Assembly: GCA_021848465.1 (NCBI GenBank)
Contig: JAJZUP010000002.1
Location: 1 to 64,000 of the forward strand
From: Pseudomonadota bacterium
GTDB taxonomy: Bacteria > Pseudomonadota > Gammaproteobacteria > Burkholderiales > Gallionellaceae
Length of the DNA stretch: 64,000 nucleotides
Direction of reading: 5' to 3'
Part shown: piece after piece, positions 1 to 9,317 of the stretch
Layout: every line of letters begins with the position of its first letter
How positions within the stretch are numbered: position 1 is the stretch's first letter
Notes under the pieces: generated by a model
Seen by the model: the letters and a program-made list of their open reading frames with translations, nothing else
Told to the model about the DNA's origin: nothing
The model's database searches: none
Position numbers and translations under genes: made by a program

Positions 1-862
1 GCTCGCCCACTGCGGCGCCCTGAATCAATACGTCGGTTTCTTTCAGCAGCTTCTGGATGGTGTCTTGCATGCTCTTCATGGCGACCATCAGGCTGCTGGT
101 GTCGCCGGCCTTGAGTTCAATCTTGCTACTCAGGTCTCCCGAGGCGATCTTGTTGGCGATCTCGGCGGCATGACCCGGTTCGCCGCCTAGCGCTCTAGAC
201 AAATTGCGCACGACCAAATAGCCCATTACCCCAACCACTGCCAATACAATGAGCGCAATGATGATGGAAATCATGACTGCTGTCTGCTGTGCCGCGCCTG
301 CGTCACTCGCTCCCTTCTTGGCCAGTTCTGCGTTGTAATCAAGTTCCACATTCATTGCAGTCAGCACCTTTTCAATCGCAGGCATCAAATGATCTCTCAC
401 TGCCATTTCCGCTTCCTTGGTTTTGTTCGCTTTGGACAGTTCAAAAACCTTCAAACGTTGGGCGTCGTATTCAGCATAGAGCGCTTTAACTGTATCGAAC
501 ATCTTCTGTTCCTTGTCATCCGACATACAGTTGGATCCGCCACATCCGGTTGTCACGTATTCCTCTAGTGCATCATCCAGTCTTTTGTGTGCATCATTGA
601 TTTTTGTTTCTATTGCACGCATCCCCTCATCATCAGTTACGATGACATGAAACAAAGAATTCTCGCGCAAGTCCGCAAATGCTCCGCGTATCTTGAAAAA
701 AACCGTATAGGTTGGAACAGTATTGATATTGCCGTAGTTGGCGGCTGTGAATACCTTGTCAATCTGGTAGTAGCCGATCCCTGCAAGACTAATAATTCCT
801 AATACAGCAACAAACACTAATAAACCCAGCCTCTGTGCAACTGTCATTTTCTGTTCTCCCAT
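1..862 (-). CDS. Methyl-accepting chemotaxis protein, truncated at window edge (4HB-like periplasmic region, TM, HAMP)
   Basis: Translated reverse strand: MGEQKMTVAQRLGLLVFVAVLGIISLAGIGYYQ...VMGYLVVRNLSRALGGEPGHAAEIANKIASGDLSSKI (TM plus HAMP); alternative upstream starts at 877/886. Confidence 0.85.
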   Translation of the reverse strand, partial: MGEQKMTVAQRLGLLVFVAVLGIISLAGIGYYQIDKVFTAANYGNINTVPTYTVFFKIRGAFADLRENSLFHVIVTDDEGMRAIETKINDAHKRLDDALEEYVTTGCGGSNCMSDDKEQKMFDTVKALYAEYDAQRLKVFELSKANKTKEAEMAVRDHLMPAIEKVLTAMNVELDYNAELAKKGASDAGAAQQTAVMISIIIALIVLAVVGVMGYLVVRNLSRALGGEPGHAAEIANKIASGDLSSKIELKAGDTSSLMVAMKSMQDTIQKLLKETDVLIQGAAVGE

Positions 863-903
863 AGTAGTTATCTTCATTTTGTGCATCCCTGTTCTTGCCT
901 GCT

Positions 904-1011
904 TTACAAATTCACTAACTCACCAAGCTGTACCGCCAAACCAATGCCGTAGCCGATGCTCGCCACCAGCGGCAGCAAATCCAACAAATCCAACATATCC
1001 TGTTTCATCAT
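904..1011 (-). CDS. Possible 35-aa small protein MMKQDMLDLLDLLPLVASIGYGIGLAVQLGELVNL
   Basis: Open frame between cheA/smORF and the MCP gene on the same strand; hydrophobic central segment; not in the ORF track because of size. Confidence 0.35.
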   Translation of the reverse strand: MMKQDMLDLLDLLPLVASIGYGIGLAVQLGELVNL

Positions 1012-1037
1012 TAGCAATCCTGTAGCTCCAATTGCGA

Positions 1038-1243
1038 ACCCTTTTCGCGGCTGAAGCCGCTCCTACGAAAACCACACCCCCTGTGGGAGCGACCTTGGCC
1101 GCGAATGCGCACCATGCACCTCACCAAACCTTCGCGGTTAAAACCGCTCCCACAAATCCACCACACCCTGTGGGAGCGGCTTTAGCCGCGAATGCGCGCT
1201 GCAAATTCCTGAAACCCTTCGCGAGCAAGCTCGCTCCTACAAA
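1038..1243. repeat. REP/BIME-like palindromic repeat cluster
   Basis: Repeated units of the form ccttcgcggttaaaaccgctcccacaaa ... ccctgtgggagcggctttagccgcgaatgcgc. Confidence 0.8.
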
Positions 1244-1250
1244 ACCTCGT

Positions 1251-1346
1251 TTACGCAGCGAGATGCATGAGGAAATGCCCACCCGCATACAGGGTCAGCA
1301 GGGCCAGCCAGAGGCCGGCCATTTTTTTCATCAAGCCCATGTTCAT
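1251..1346 (-). CDS. Possible 31-aa membrane peptide MNMGLMKKMAGLWLALLTLYAGGHFLMHLAA, start overlaps cheA stop (ATGA)
   Basis: cheA stop TGA at 1343-1345 (minus) overlaps ATG at 1344-1346; single hydrophobic segment with preceding KK. Confidence 0.5.
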   Translation of the reverse strand: MNMGLMKKMAGLWLALLTLYAGGHFLMHLAA

Positions 1347-3538
1347 TGCCCCGCCGTAATCATCTTTTGTTCGCGATTGCCGAGCTGGTGCACCAAGCGC
1401 TGCACGTCGAGGATCAGCGCGACTTCGCCGCTGCCGAGGATGGTGAAGCCGCCGATGCCACGCACGCCGCCGAATACCTTGCCGAGCGGTTTGATGACGG
1501 TCTGGAATTCGCCCATCAGTTTGTCCACGACCAGCCCGGCTTTCTGCCCGGCATATTGCACGACGACGACGTTTTCGCGGCGCGGCGGAGTACCTTCCAC
1601 TTCGAACATGTCGCGCAGGCGCAGGTAGGGCAGCACTTCGCCGCGCAGGTTGAGGTAGCCGCGCTCGGCATTGGCAGTTGCATTGCGCTCGGCGTCGCTC
1701 ATTTCGATGCATTCCAGCACCATGTCGAGCGGCACGACATAAGCGGCATTGCCGACGCCGACCAGGAAGCCGTCGATGATGGCGAGCGTGAGCGGCAGGC
1801 GGATGCGCATGGTGGCGCCCTTGCCCATTTCGGATTCGATGTCGACAGTGCCGCGCAACGCCTGGATGTTGCGGCGCACCACGTCCATGCCGACGCCGCG
1901 GCCGGACAGGTTGCTGACGGCATCGGCGGTGGAGAAGCCGGCTTCGAAGATCAGGTTGTAAATTTCGGCATCGCTGAGCTGCTGCTCGGGCTTGACCAGG
2001 CCGCGCTCGATGGCCTTGGCGAGGATCTTGTCCTTGTTGAGGCCGCCGCCGTCGTCGGATACCTCGATGACGATGCTGCCGGAATCGTGGTAAGCGTTGA
2101 GCTTGAGCGTGCCTTGCGCGGGCTTGCCGCGCGCAAGGCGTACTTCGGCGGATTCGATGCCGTGGTCCATGCTGTTGCGCACCAGGTGGGTGAGCGGGTC
2201 GCCGATTTTCTCGACCACGGTTTTGTCCAGCTCGGTTTCCGCGCCGCTGATTTCCAGGCGGATGTCCTTGCCCAGCTCCTTGCTGACGTCGCGCACCACG
2301 CGCTGGAATTTATTGAAGGTGGCGCCGATCTGCACCATGCGCAACGACAATGCGGAGTCGCGCACTTCCTCGACCATGCGCGACAGGGTGGCGGTCGACT
2401 CGATCAGGTCGGCCTGACCGGAACGCAGCGCAGCCAGGCTGGCGCCCGCGCCGGCGATGATCAGCTCGCCGACCAGGTTGATAAGCTGGTCGAGCTTGGC
2501 CGCGTCCACGCGGATCAGGCTGCTTTCGGAAGTTTTGGTTTCCTTGACCTGCTTCTGTTTTTGCAGGGCGGCCTCCACCACCGGGGCCTGTACGATGTGC
2601 TGTTCCACCAATGCCTCGCCAATTTTCACCGGTGCGCCGCTTTCCTGTTGCTGCTGGAGCATTTTCTCCAGCTCGCACTGGGTCAGCGTACCGCACAGCA
2701 CGAGGATTTCGCCGAGACGCATATCTTCTTCGGGCAGGTCCTGGATCAATGCCAGGTATTCGCCGATCTTGCTGTTGGGCGGCAGGATGCGGATCTGGCA
2801 ATCGTCGCGCACGAACTCAAACACGCCTTCGATGGTGCTCTTGTCGGCAGCCGAGTTGAATGCGATTTCAAACCCCAGGTAGCAGGTTTCCGCGTCCATT
2901 TCCTTGAGCGGCGGAATCGAGTCGATCAGGGTGACGATGTGGACAATGCGCCCGAGTGTGGCGAGATACCGGATAAAGGAGAGCGGGTCCATGCCGTTGC
3001 GCAAGACATCCTTGCCAAAGCGCAGGGATATATGCCAGTTGTCGGATTCAACTGCACTTCCGCCCTCCTTCCCGATTTTATGGTCGAGTTCAGCGGGTAC
3101 GCCCGCTTTTTTTTCCTCGCCTTTCTTGCCCTCCGTTTTCTTTTCCTTGTTGCCCAGATAGGCGCCCAGCCGCTCCATGATGGCGATGCTCAAATCGGCG
3201 CTCTCTGTGTTCGGCTCTTCACCCTTGGCGGTATGTCCCACCAGCGTGCCGATATGGTCGGCGGATTCCAGCAACAAGGCGGCAAGATCGCCGTCGATAT
3301 GCAGCTCGCCGCTGCGCACGCGATCCAGCACGCTCTCGGCCACATGAGTGAATGAGACAATGTAATCCAGACCGAACAGGCCCGCCGAGCCCTTGATGGT
3401 GTGCGCGGCACGGAAAATGTCATTGATGATGTCCGGATCGTCCGGGTCCTGCTCGATACGCAACAGCGCCGCTTCCATTTGCTCCAGCAGTTCACCGCTT
3501 TCGATGATGAAGGTCTTGAGTGCCTCGTCCAGATTCAT
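1343..3538 (-). CDS. cheA: Chemotaxis histidine kinase CheA
   Basis: 731 aa; Hpt box AAHTIKGSAGLFGLD, LVGELIIAGAG dimerization region, VRNSMDHGIE N-box, GRGVGMDVVRRNI, C-terminal CheW-like domain. Confidence 0.95.
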   Translation of the reverse strand: MNLDEALKTFIIESGELLEQMEAALLRIEQDPDDPDIINDIFRAAHTIKGSAGLFGLDYIVSFTHVAESVLDRVRSGELHIDGDLAALLLESADHIGTLVGHTAKGEEPNTESADLSIAIMERLGAYLGNKEKKTEGKKGEEKKAGVPAELDHKIGKEGGSAVESDNWHISLRFGKDVLRNGMDPLSFIRYLATLGRIVHIVTLIDSIPPLKEMDAETCYLGFEIAFNSAADKSTIEGVFEFVRDDCQIRILPPNSKIGEYLALIQDLPEEDMRLGEILVLCGTLTQCELEKMLQQQQESGAPVKIGEALVEQHIVQAPVVEAALQKQKQVKETKTSESSLIRVDAAKLDQLINLVGELIIAGAGASLAALRSGQADLIESTATLSRMVEEVRDSALSLRMVQIGATFNKFQRVVRDVSKELGKDIRLEISGAETELDKTVVEKIGDPLTHLVRNSMDHGIESAEVRLARGKPAQGTLKLNAYHDSGSIVIEVSDDGGGLNKDKILAKAIERGLVKPEQQLSDAEIYNLIFEAGFSTADAVSNLSGRGVGMDVVRRNIQALRGTVDIESEMGKGATMRIRLPLTLAIIDGFLVGVGNAAYVVPLDMVLECIEMSDAERNATANAERGYLNLRGEVLPYLRLRDMFEVEGTPPRRENVVVVQYAGQKAGLVVDKLMGEFQTVIKPLGKVFGGVRGIGGFTILGSGEVALILDVQRLVHQLGNREQKMITAGQ

Positions 3539-3585
3539 GATCTATCCCTTTTCTACAAATTGTTCTTCCCCGTGGGGACATTTTT

Positions 3586-3816
3586 CGGCGGGAGCGCCCC
3601 GAGTTTCTGTAGGAGCGAATTTATTCGCGAATGCGCCCTGCGCTTCCCACCAAACCTTCGCGGTTGAAACCGCTCCCACAAAACCACCGCACCCTGTGGG
3701 AGCGAATTTATTCGCGAATGCGCACTGTGCATCTCACTAGCCTTCGCGGTTAAAACCGCTCCTACAAAATCACCGCACCCGTGGGAGCGGCTTCAGCCGC
3801 GAATGCGCCTTGCGCC
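3586..3816. repeat. REP/BIME-like palindromic repeat cluster
   Basis: Multiple gtgggagcg(g/a)...cgcgaatgcgc and ccttcgcggttgaaaccgctcc units between cheA and the STAS gene. Confidence 0.8.
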
Positions 3817-3818
3817 AT

Positions 3819-4133
3819 TCAGTCGTTCTGGTGCAGCACAACCTGGTCGCCAAAGAAGCTGCCGAGGTCGCACAGGTCGATGATGTCGAGCACGGCCTTG
3901 CTGTGGCCGACATAGCGCAAGGTCTTGCTGCGCAGGATCGCCTCCAGCTTGGCGGCGACCATGAGCTGCACGCCGGCGGCATCAATCTCGGTCACGCGCG
4001 ACAAATCGATTTCGATTTCTTCGTGTTCCGCCACGGCGGGAATGATCTGTTCGCGCAGGTTGCTCACTGCGTAAATCGTCATCTCGCCCTCAATCGGGAA
4101 ATACACAACCCCGGCAGTTCCATTGCGTCCCAT
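3819..4133 (-). CDS. STAS-domain (anti-sigma factor antagonist-like) protein
   Basis: 104 aa; IEIDLSRVTEIDAAGVQLMVAAKLEA typical STAS motif. Confidence 0.85.
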   Translation of the reverse strand: MGRNGTAGVVYFPIEGEMTIYAVSNLREQIIPAVAEHEEIEIDLSRVTEIDAAGVQLMVAAKLEAILRSKTLRYVGHSKAVLDIIDLCDLGSFFGDQVVLHQND

Positions 4134-4171
4134 GTTTTCCTCCTGTGTTATATCTGCGCCCCGGATTCAGA

Positions 4172-4540
4172 TCAGGGCAATACCAGCTTAGATACGGCCG
4201 TCAGCATCTGCGCCGGCTGGAATGGCTTGACCACCCATGCCTTGGCGCCGGCGGCCTGACCTGCCTGCTTCTTGTCCTCACCCGCTTCGGTAGTCAGCAT
4301 GATGACCGGCGTGAATTTGTATTCCGCCTTTTTCTTGGCCTCGGTGACGAAAGTGATGCCATCCATGTTGGGCATGTTCACATCGCTGATGATCAGGTGG
4401 ATCTTCTGACCGTTCAGCTTGCCCAGTGCATCCTTGCCGTCACATGCTTCGATGATGTCGTAGCCCGCGCCCTTGAGTGCGATGCTCACCACTTGGCGCA
4501 GGGATGCCGAGTCGTCTACTACGAGGATAGTTTTTGCCAT
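4172..4540 (-). CDS. cheY: Chemotaxis response regulator CheY
   Basis: 122 aa single REC domain: KTILVVDDSASLRQVV...LIISDVNMPNMDG...VKPF. Confidence 0.9.
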   Translation of the reverse strand: MAKTILVVDDSASLRQVVSIALKGAGYDIIEACDGKDALGKLNGQKIHLIISDVNMPNMDGITFVTEAKKKAEYKFTPVIMLTTEAGEDKKQAGQAAGAKAWVVKPFQPAQMLTAVSKLVLP

Positions 4541-4552
4541 TTCATTTGCCTC

Positions 4553-5818
4553 CTAAAAAAACGTGATTTCAGATTCCTGTTGCTGCTTTTTCTGCTCCGC
4601 CAGGCCGCCGCTATAGGTATCGCCGTTGTGCACCTTGAATTGCTCGGGCATGGTGTAAGTCTGGGAAAGCTCGCCCAGCCAGGAGTGCGCGTCGATCGGC
4701 GATACCGCTCGCCCTGCGGCCAAGTCTTTTTCGCTTTCATCAAGATGTTTTTCGAGCTTGGTCAAGTCGTCACGCACGTGACTCAATATCTGGCTGACGC
4801 GGTCCTGAAATTGCAGCGACACCAGCACGTCGCTGATTTCTTCGCCGATGACCTGCCCCTCCTTGCGCAACACGTCGGCGGACTGTTCCAGCCCGGTGGC
4901 GGCCTGCTCGAATTGATGCAGCACGCTGGCGATCACCTCGGCGGAATTGCTGACCATGACGGCATCCTGGCGGGAGAACTCTTCCGAGGCATGCAGTGTG
5001 GAGGCGATCGCGTTGTTGACGGTCTCGACGGTCGTCGCGATTTTCTTGCCACTTTCCGCCGATAGCGTGGAGAGCTTGCGCACTTCATCGGCCACCACGG
5101 CGAATCCGCGCCCGACCTCGCCGGCGCGCGCCGCTTCAATCGCCGCGTTCAGGGCCAGCAGGTTGGTCTGTCCGGCGATCTTGCTGACATCGGCGGCCAT
5201 GCCTTTCAACGAATCCGTCAGGCTGGCCAGTTCCTGCACCTCATGCAGCAAAGTCTGCTTGCCCGCAAGCGCGGTGCGCATCGATTCGACCACGCCATCC
5301 AGTTCCTGGTGGCAGCGTTTCAGCAAGTCAACCAGTTCCGGTTGTTGCGCGGTTCCGCTGCCATGCGACAAGTTAAGCGCCTTTTCCAGTCCTTGCGACA
5401 AAGTTGCAAAACGGTTCGCAAGGCTGATCGTGGATTCTTCGGTATGCAGGCGCGCCATGTCGATCTGGCGATACCAGACCGGCAACACTTCAGTACACAG
5501 GTCATCCAGCCCGCTGATACACCCGTTTTTCTTGCTGCACAGGCTACCGGACAGCCTGGCCTGCTCCTCCTGCACGGCGGTTTGCACGGCGGCCCTGTGG
5601 CGAGATGAAATCCAGGGAACGGCAAACAATGCCGCCAGTAACGGCACTGCCGCCAGCAACACTGAGGTGATTTCCAGCGCGCCTGAGGCCAGTACCGCCG
5701 CGCTGCCGACTGCGGCAACCAGCCATACCGGCACCGCAATCCATCCGATCAAGGCAACACCGGAAAGGCTTTCCTTCATGCCAGCGTCAGACATTTCTTC
5801 CTGTAGGGTAAAACTCAT
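4553..5818 (-). CDS. Methyl-accepting chemotaxis protein with short N-terminal TM region
   Basis: 421 aa; signalling hairpin [32 protein letters not shown]. Confidence 0.92.
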   Translation of the reverse strand: MSFTLQEEMSDAGMKESLSGVALIGWIAVPVWLVAAVGSAAVLASGALEITSVLLAAVPLLAALFAVPWISSRHRAAVQTAVQEEQARLSGSLCSKKNGCISGLDDLCTEVLPVWYRQIDMARLHTEESTISLANRFATLSQGLEKALNLSHGSGTAQQPELVDLLKRCHQELDGVVESMRTALAGKQTLLHEVQELASLTDSLKGMAADVSKIAGQTNLLALNAAIEAARAGEVGRGFAVVADEVRKLSTLSAESGKKIATTVETVNNAIASTLHASEEFSRQDAVMVSNSAEVIASVLHQFEQAATGLEQSADVLRKEGQVIGEEISDVLVSLQFQDRVSQILSHVRDDLTKLEKHLDESEKDLAAGRAVSPIDAHSWLGELSQTYTMPEQFKVHNGDTYSGGLAEQKKQQQESEITFF

Positions 5819-5874
5819 CTCGCGACTCCATCACTTTTCGAGTGGGCCTATGGTCGCAAAGACGCGCAAGAAAA

Positions 5875-5937
5875 ACAGTCAGGAAATCTTGATTTTTTTG
5901 TAGTCAAATTACACGGGGGTAGGGAGATTCCTACACG
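5875..5937 (-). promoter_or_regulatory. Candidate promoter/regulator element upstream of MCP gene: caggaaatcttgatttttttgtagtcaaattacacgggggtagggagattcctac
   Basis: Shared block with 8131-8185 and 20170-20233; GTAGGGA-GA-TTCCTAC near-palindrome. Confidence 0.5.
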
Positions 5938-5997
5938 GAATTATGCGGACTGACATATTCCGGTTGGGCGTTGATACACCGCTGAGGGGCACCAGTT

Positions 5998-6078
5998 GCA
6001 AGTGGGAGCGAACTTGATCGCGAATGCGCACGACAAACACCTAAAACCCTTCGCGGTTAAAACCGCTCCTACAAAACC
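5998..6078. repeat. REP-like repeat
   Basis: gtgggagcgaacttgatcgcgaatgcgcacgac...cttcgcggttaaaaccgctcctacaaaacc. Confidence 0.75.
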
Positions 6079-6092
6079 GCGACCATCTCAAA

Positions 6093-8123
6093 TCAATCTG
6101 CCTCCGCAGGACGGAAGCTCACCTCAATCACGGAGTGGTGTTCGAGTTCGCTGAAGATGCGCATTTCGCCGCCATGCGCACGGATGCGCTCCTGCATCAC
6201 CATCAGGCTTGGGGGAATTTGGCTGAAAAAATCTCCGGGGAGGATGTGCCCGTCATAGCGAATACCCAGCACGCAGTTGCGCCCGTCACTCTTCCAGCTC
6301 ATCAGTACCCGGCTCATCCCAACCACCTTGGCGGCATGATCGAGCACTTCTTCCGCCGCGCGGAATACCAGCAGCGCGACCTGGTCATCCAGCGGCATGC
6401 CGGTTTCGCTCACCTGGAGCTGGCAGGAAATTTCCGGCTGCTTGTTGTATTCCATGACCAGCCACTCCAGCGCAGGCGCAATGCCAAGCTGCAATGCGGT
6501 CGGGCGCAACTCGGAAACCAGCTCGCGTATCACCTTCAATGACTTGTCGATCAGTTCGCCCATCTCCAGGCTGAGTTCGCGCAAAGCGGAATTCTCCCTG
6601 GGAAATTGCATGCGCATCCCGTACAGGTGCATTTTCTGCGCTGCCATCAACTGGGCAAGTTCCTCGTTCATCTCCCAGGCGATGCGCTTGCTCGTCTCCT
6701 CGCGCTTGTTTTCGCGTATCAGCACCGCCTCGCGTAATCTTTGCTGCATCTCCTGCAGTTTCTGTTCCACAATTTTTGTCGCCGTGATGTCCTGCACCGT
6801 GCCGGACGATGCCAGGGGTTTTCCCTCTGCGTCGAAGGTTGTCTCGCAACGCTCGCGCACATGCTTGATGTTTCCTCCCGGCAGCAGCAGGCGATGCTCG
6901 ATGCTGTAGGGCGTACGGGTTTCCAGCGAGTGCCGGTAGGCTTGGTCGACGGCGGCGCGATCCTCCGGATGGATTGCCTCAAGGAAGGCCGCATACGAGG
7001 CGCCGAATTGGTTCCGGTCGATTTCAAAAATCCGGAAGATTTCATCCGACCAGCTCAGCGTACCCGTCACATGATCCAGGTCCCAGCTCCCCATCTGGCC
7101 GATGCGTTGCGCCTCTTCAAGGCGCGCATGGCTTTGCATCAGGGCTGCCTCCACACGTTTTCGCTCGCCGATGTCATGCATGAAGCCATGCCATAACACG
7201 CCGCCATCCGCCCCCGACTGTGGCAACGCGCGCGCTTCCAGCCAGATGCGGCCCTTGGACGGATGCTGCACCCTGAATTCAACATGCAGCGGCGCAAGCC
7301 TGGCGGCGGACTGCGCCATCGCGTCGAAAAACAACTTGAGGTCTTCCGGGTGAATGCACAGGTTGAGTTTCGAAATATCTCCGGCCACATCTTCCGGTTG
7401 CAACCCGAACAAATCCCGGATACCGGCGCTAGCGAACGGCATCGCGTTGCTGCCGTCGGCACCGTGGCGATAGGTAAAGAAAAAGCCCGGTGCGCTGGCC
7501 GCAAATCCGGAAAAGCGCTCTTCCAGCCTGCTGCGTTCCAGCAACTCGCGCTCGTACAAGGCGCGCGCCGTCATGTCCCGCGCAAAACACAGCACATGCG
7601 TGATGCCGCCATCGTCCGCCATCGGAACCAGGCTGATCGCGAACAGGCAATCTTCTGCACCGCCGCTGCAATAAAGCTCAGCCTCGTAATGCACCTGCAT
7701 GCCGGACTGCACCGCTTTGCGCAAATGCTCATCCAGGTGCAGCAACACCAGTTGCATGCGCGGCGTATTGATGCGACGCGCCACCTCATCGAACGGCACC
7801 CCGGCCAAACCCATTCGATCCGGATCGAATGCCTGCTCGGCGGCCGGATTCAGGCTCTCGAAACGAAAGGTCTTGTCGCGCCCGACCTCCACGACGAACA
7901 CCGCATCCGAGGCGTTTTCGAAAATTTCATGATAACGGCGGTTGGCGCGCTCATCCTGAATATCCGTCTCAAGCTGCGCCAGCCTGCGTGACGCATGCCG
8001 GAAATACAGCGTCGTGCTGAACAGCAAGACGATCATAACGATGAGCAGGAAATAAACCATGAGTTGGCCGCCAGGCACACCAATGCATATTAAATGGGCG
8101 CGCACTTTGCCTGACTTGCCCAT
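6093..8123 (-). CDS. Multi-PAS sensor protein with degenerate HisKA_3/HATPase module (predicted pseudo-histidine kinase)
   Basis: 676 aa; PAS/PAC motifs (DITATKIVEQKLQEMQQ); expected H-box reads RIAWEMNEELAQ (His to Asn), N-box and G-boxes degraded. Confidence 0.85.
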   Translation of the reverse strand: MGKSGKVRAHLICIGVPGGQLMVYFLLIVMIVLLFSTTLYFRHASRRLAQLETDIQDERANRRYHEIFENASDAVFVVEVGRDKTFRFESLNPAAEQAFDPDRMGLAGVPFDEVARRINTPRMQLVLLHLDEHLRKAVQSGMQVHYEAELYCSGGAEDCLFAISLVPMADDGGITHVLCFARDMTARALYERELLERSRLEERFSGFAASAPGFFFTYRHGADGSNAMPFASAGIRDLFGLQPEDVAGDISKLNLCIHPEDLKLFFDAMAQSAARLAPLHVEFRVQHPSKGRIWLEARALPQSGADGGVLWHGFMHDIGERKRVEAALMQSHARLEEAQRIGQMGSWDLDHVTGTLSWSDEIFRIFEIDRNQFGASYAAFLEAIHPEDRAAVDQAYRHSLETRTPYSIEHRLLLPGGNIKHVRERCETTFDAEGKPLASSGTVQDITATKIVEQKLQEMQQRLREAVLIRENKREETSKRIAWEMNEELAQLMAAQKMHLYGMRMQFPRENSALRELSLEMGELIDKSLKVIRELVSELRPTALQLGIAPALEWLVMEYNKQPEISCQLQVSETGMPLDDQVALLVFRAAEEVLDHAAKVVGMSRVLMSWKSDGRNCVLGIRYDGHILPGDFFSQIPPSLMVMQERIRAHGGEMRIFSELEHHSVIEVSFRPAEAD

Positions 8124-8130
8124 GCGACGC

Positions 8131-8185
8131 TATCAGGAAATCTTGTTTTTTTTGTAGGGAAAACTCACCGGGGTAGGAAAAGTCT
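8131..8185 (-). promoter_or_regulatory. Candidate promoter/regulator element upstream of pseudo-kinase: tatcaggaaatcttgttttttttgtagggaaaactcaccggggtaggaaa
   Basis: Near-identical block to 5875-5937. Confidence 0.5.
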
Positions 8186-8189
8186 GACC

Positions 8190-8655
8190 CCAAGTGGGAG
8201 CGAGTTTACTTAGGAATGCTCGCTGCGCTCACTACAGCCCTTCGCGGTTGAAACCGCTCCTACGCAAACCAGCCACCCCCTGTGGGAGCGGCTTTGATGA
8301 AACTACTAGCCAATCCACTGATGAAGCAACTGGCCATCTCACTAAGCCGCAGAAAACGCGGCAAGTGATTGGTCATAAGCACGATACGACTGTGCAAGTG
8401 GCTGGTTACAGCCGCGAATGCGCATTGTGCATCCCAAACCCTTCGCGGTTGAAACCGCTCCCACGAAAACCTGCGCGCCCTGTGGGAGCGGCTTTAGCCG
8501 CGAATGCGCACTGTGCATCCCGAACCTTCGCGGTTGAAACCGCTCCCACGCAAACCAGCTTCCCTGTTGGAGCGGCTTCAGCCGCGAATGCGCATTGTGC
8601 ATCCCAAACCCTTCGCGGTTGGAGCCGCTCCTACGCAATCCAGCCGCTCCTACAA
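8190..8655. repeat. REP/BIME cluster, including an interrupted unit (8296-8409)
   Basis: At least four tandem REP-pair units; one interrupted by gatgaaactactagcc...gtggctggttac. Confidence 0.8.
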
Positions 8656-8684
8656 AAAACGCCACATTACTGGCGGCTTGTCTC

Positions 8685-9317
8685 TCACTCAATCAGGTTG
8701 TAGTCGGCCGCATAGCGGATCAGCTCCGCGTTGCTCTGGAAATTCATTTTCTGCATCAGCCTGGCCTTGTGGGTGCTGACGGTCTTGTTGCTGATGAACA
8801 ATTCTTCGGCGATTTCGTTGATGCCCAACCCCTTGGCAAACAGCTTCAGGATGTGCATCTCCCGCTCTGACAGGCGTTCATGGGGTGCCGCTTCATTCTG
8901 GCTCGGCTTTTCGAACATCATCAGTTCGGCAATCGAGGGGTCGATATAGCGCCCGCCAGCCGACACCTTGCGAACCGCATCCATCAGCACATCCTGCATG
9001 CTGCCCTTGGTGACAAAGCCGGAAGCGCCGGCTTGCAGCACGCGCTTGGCGATCTGCAACTCGTTATGCATGCTGAGCACAAGGATGGGCAACTCCGGGT
9101 TCTGCTCGCTTATCTGCCCGATCAGGCCGACCCCGCTGACCCCCGGCATGGTCAGGTCGATCAGGATCAGGTCGTATTTATCCTTGCGCAGCTTCTCCAT
9201 TGCCTCTGCGCCATTGACCGCCTCGCCCGCCACAACGATATCGCCCATCAGCTCAAACAGCTGCTTCAGGCCATTACGCACGATCACATGGTCGTCTGCA
9301 ATCAAAACTCTAATCAT
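8685..9317 (-). CDS. NarL/FixJ-family response regulator (REC + LuxR HTH)
   Basis: 210 aa; DLTMPGVSG phosphoacceptor; LSEREMHILKLFAKGLGINEIAEELFISNKTVSTHKARLMQKM. Confidence 0.93.
   Translation of the reverse strand: MIRVLIADDHVIVRNGLKQLFELMGDIVVAGEAVNGAEAMEKLRKDKYDLILIDLTMPGVSGVGLIGQISEQNPELPILVLSMHNELQIAKRVLQAGASGFVTKGSMQDVLMDAVRKVSAGGRYIDPSIAELMMFEKPSQNEAAPHERLSEREMHILKLFAKGLGINEIAEELFISNKTVSTHKARLMQKMNFQSNAELIRYAADYNLIE

Noticed and set aside
289-802. Plus-strand ORFs of 66 and 71 aa
   Set aside because: Antisense to the truncated MCP gene.
1346-3355. 669-aa plus-strand ORF
   Set aside because: Fully antisense to cheA, whose domain motifs are clear; shadow ORF of GC-rich coding DNA.
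5800-5818. ctgtagggtaaaactcat as another copy of the GTAGGGA site
   Set aside because: Within the first codons of the MCP gene, no palindromic partner; likely coincidence.
8190-8655. CRISPR-like array
   Set aside because: Repeats are palindromic REP/BIME units with variable spacing and shared spacers; no cas genes.
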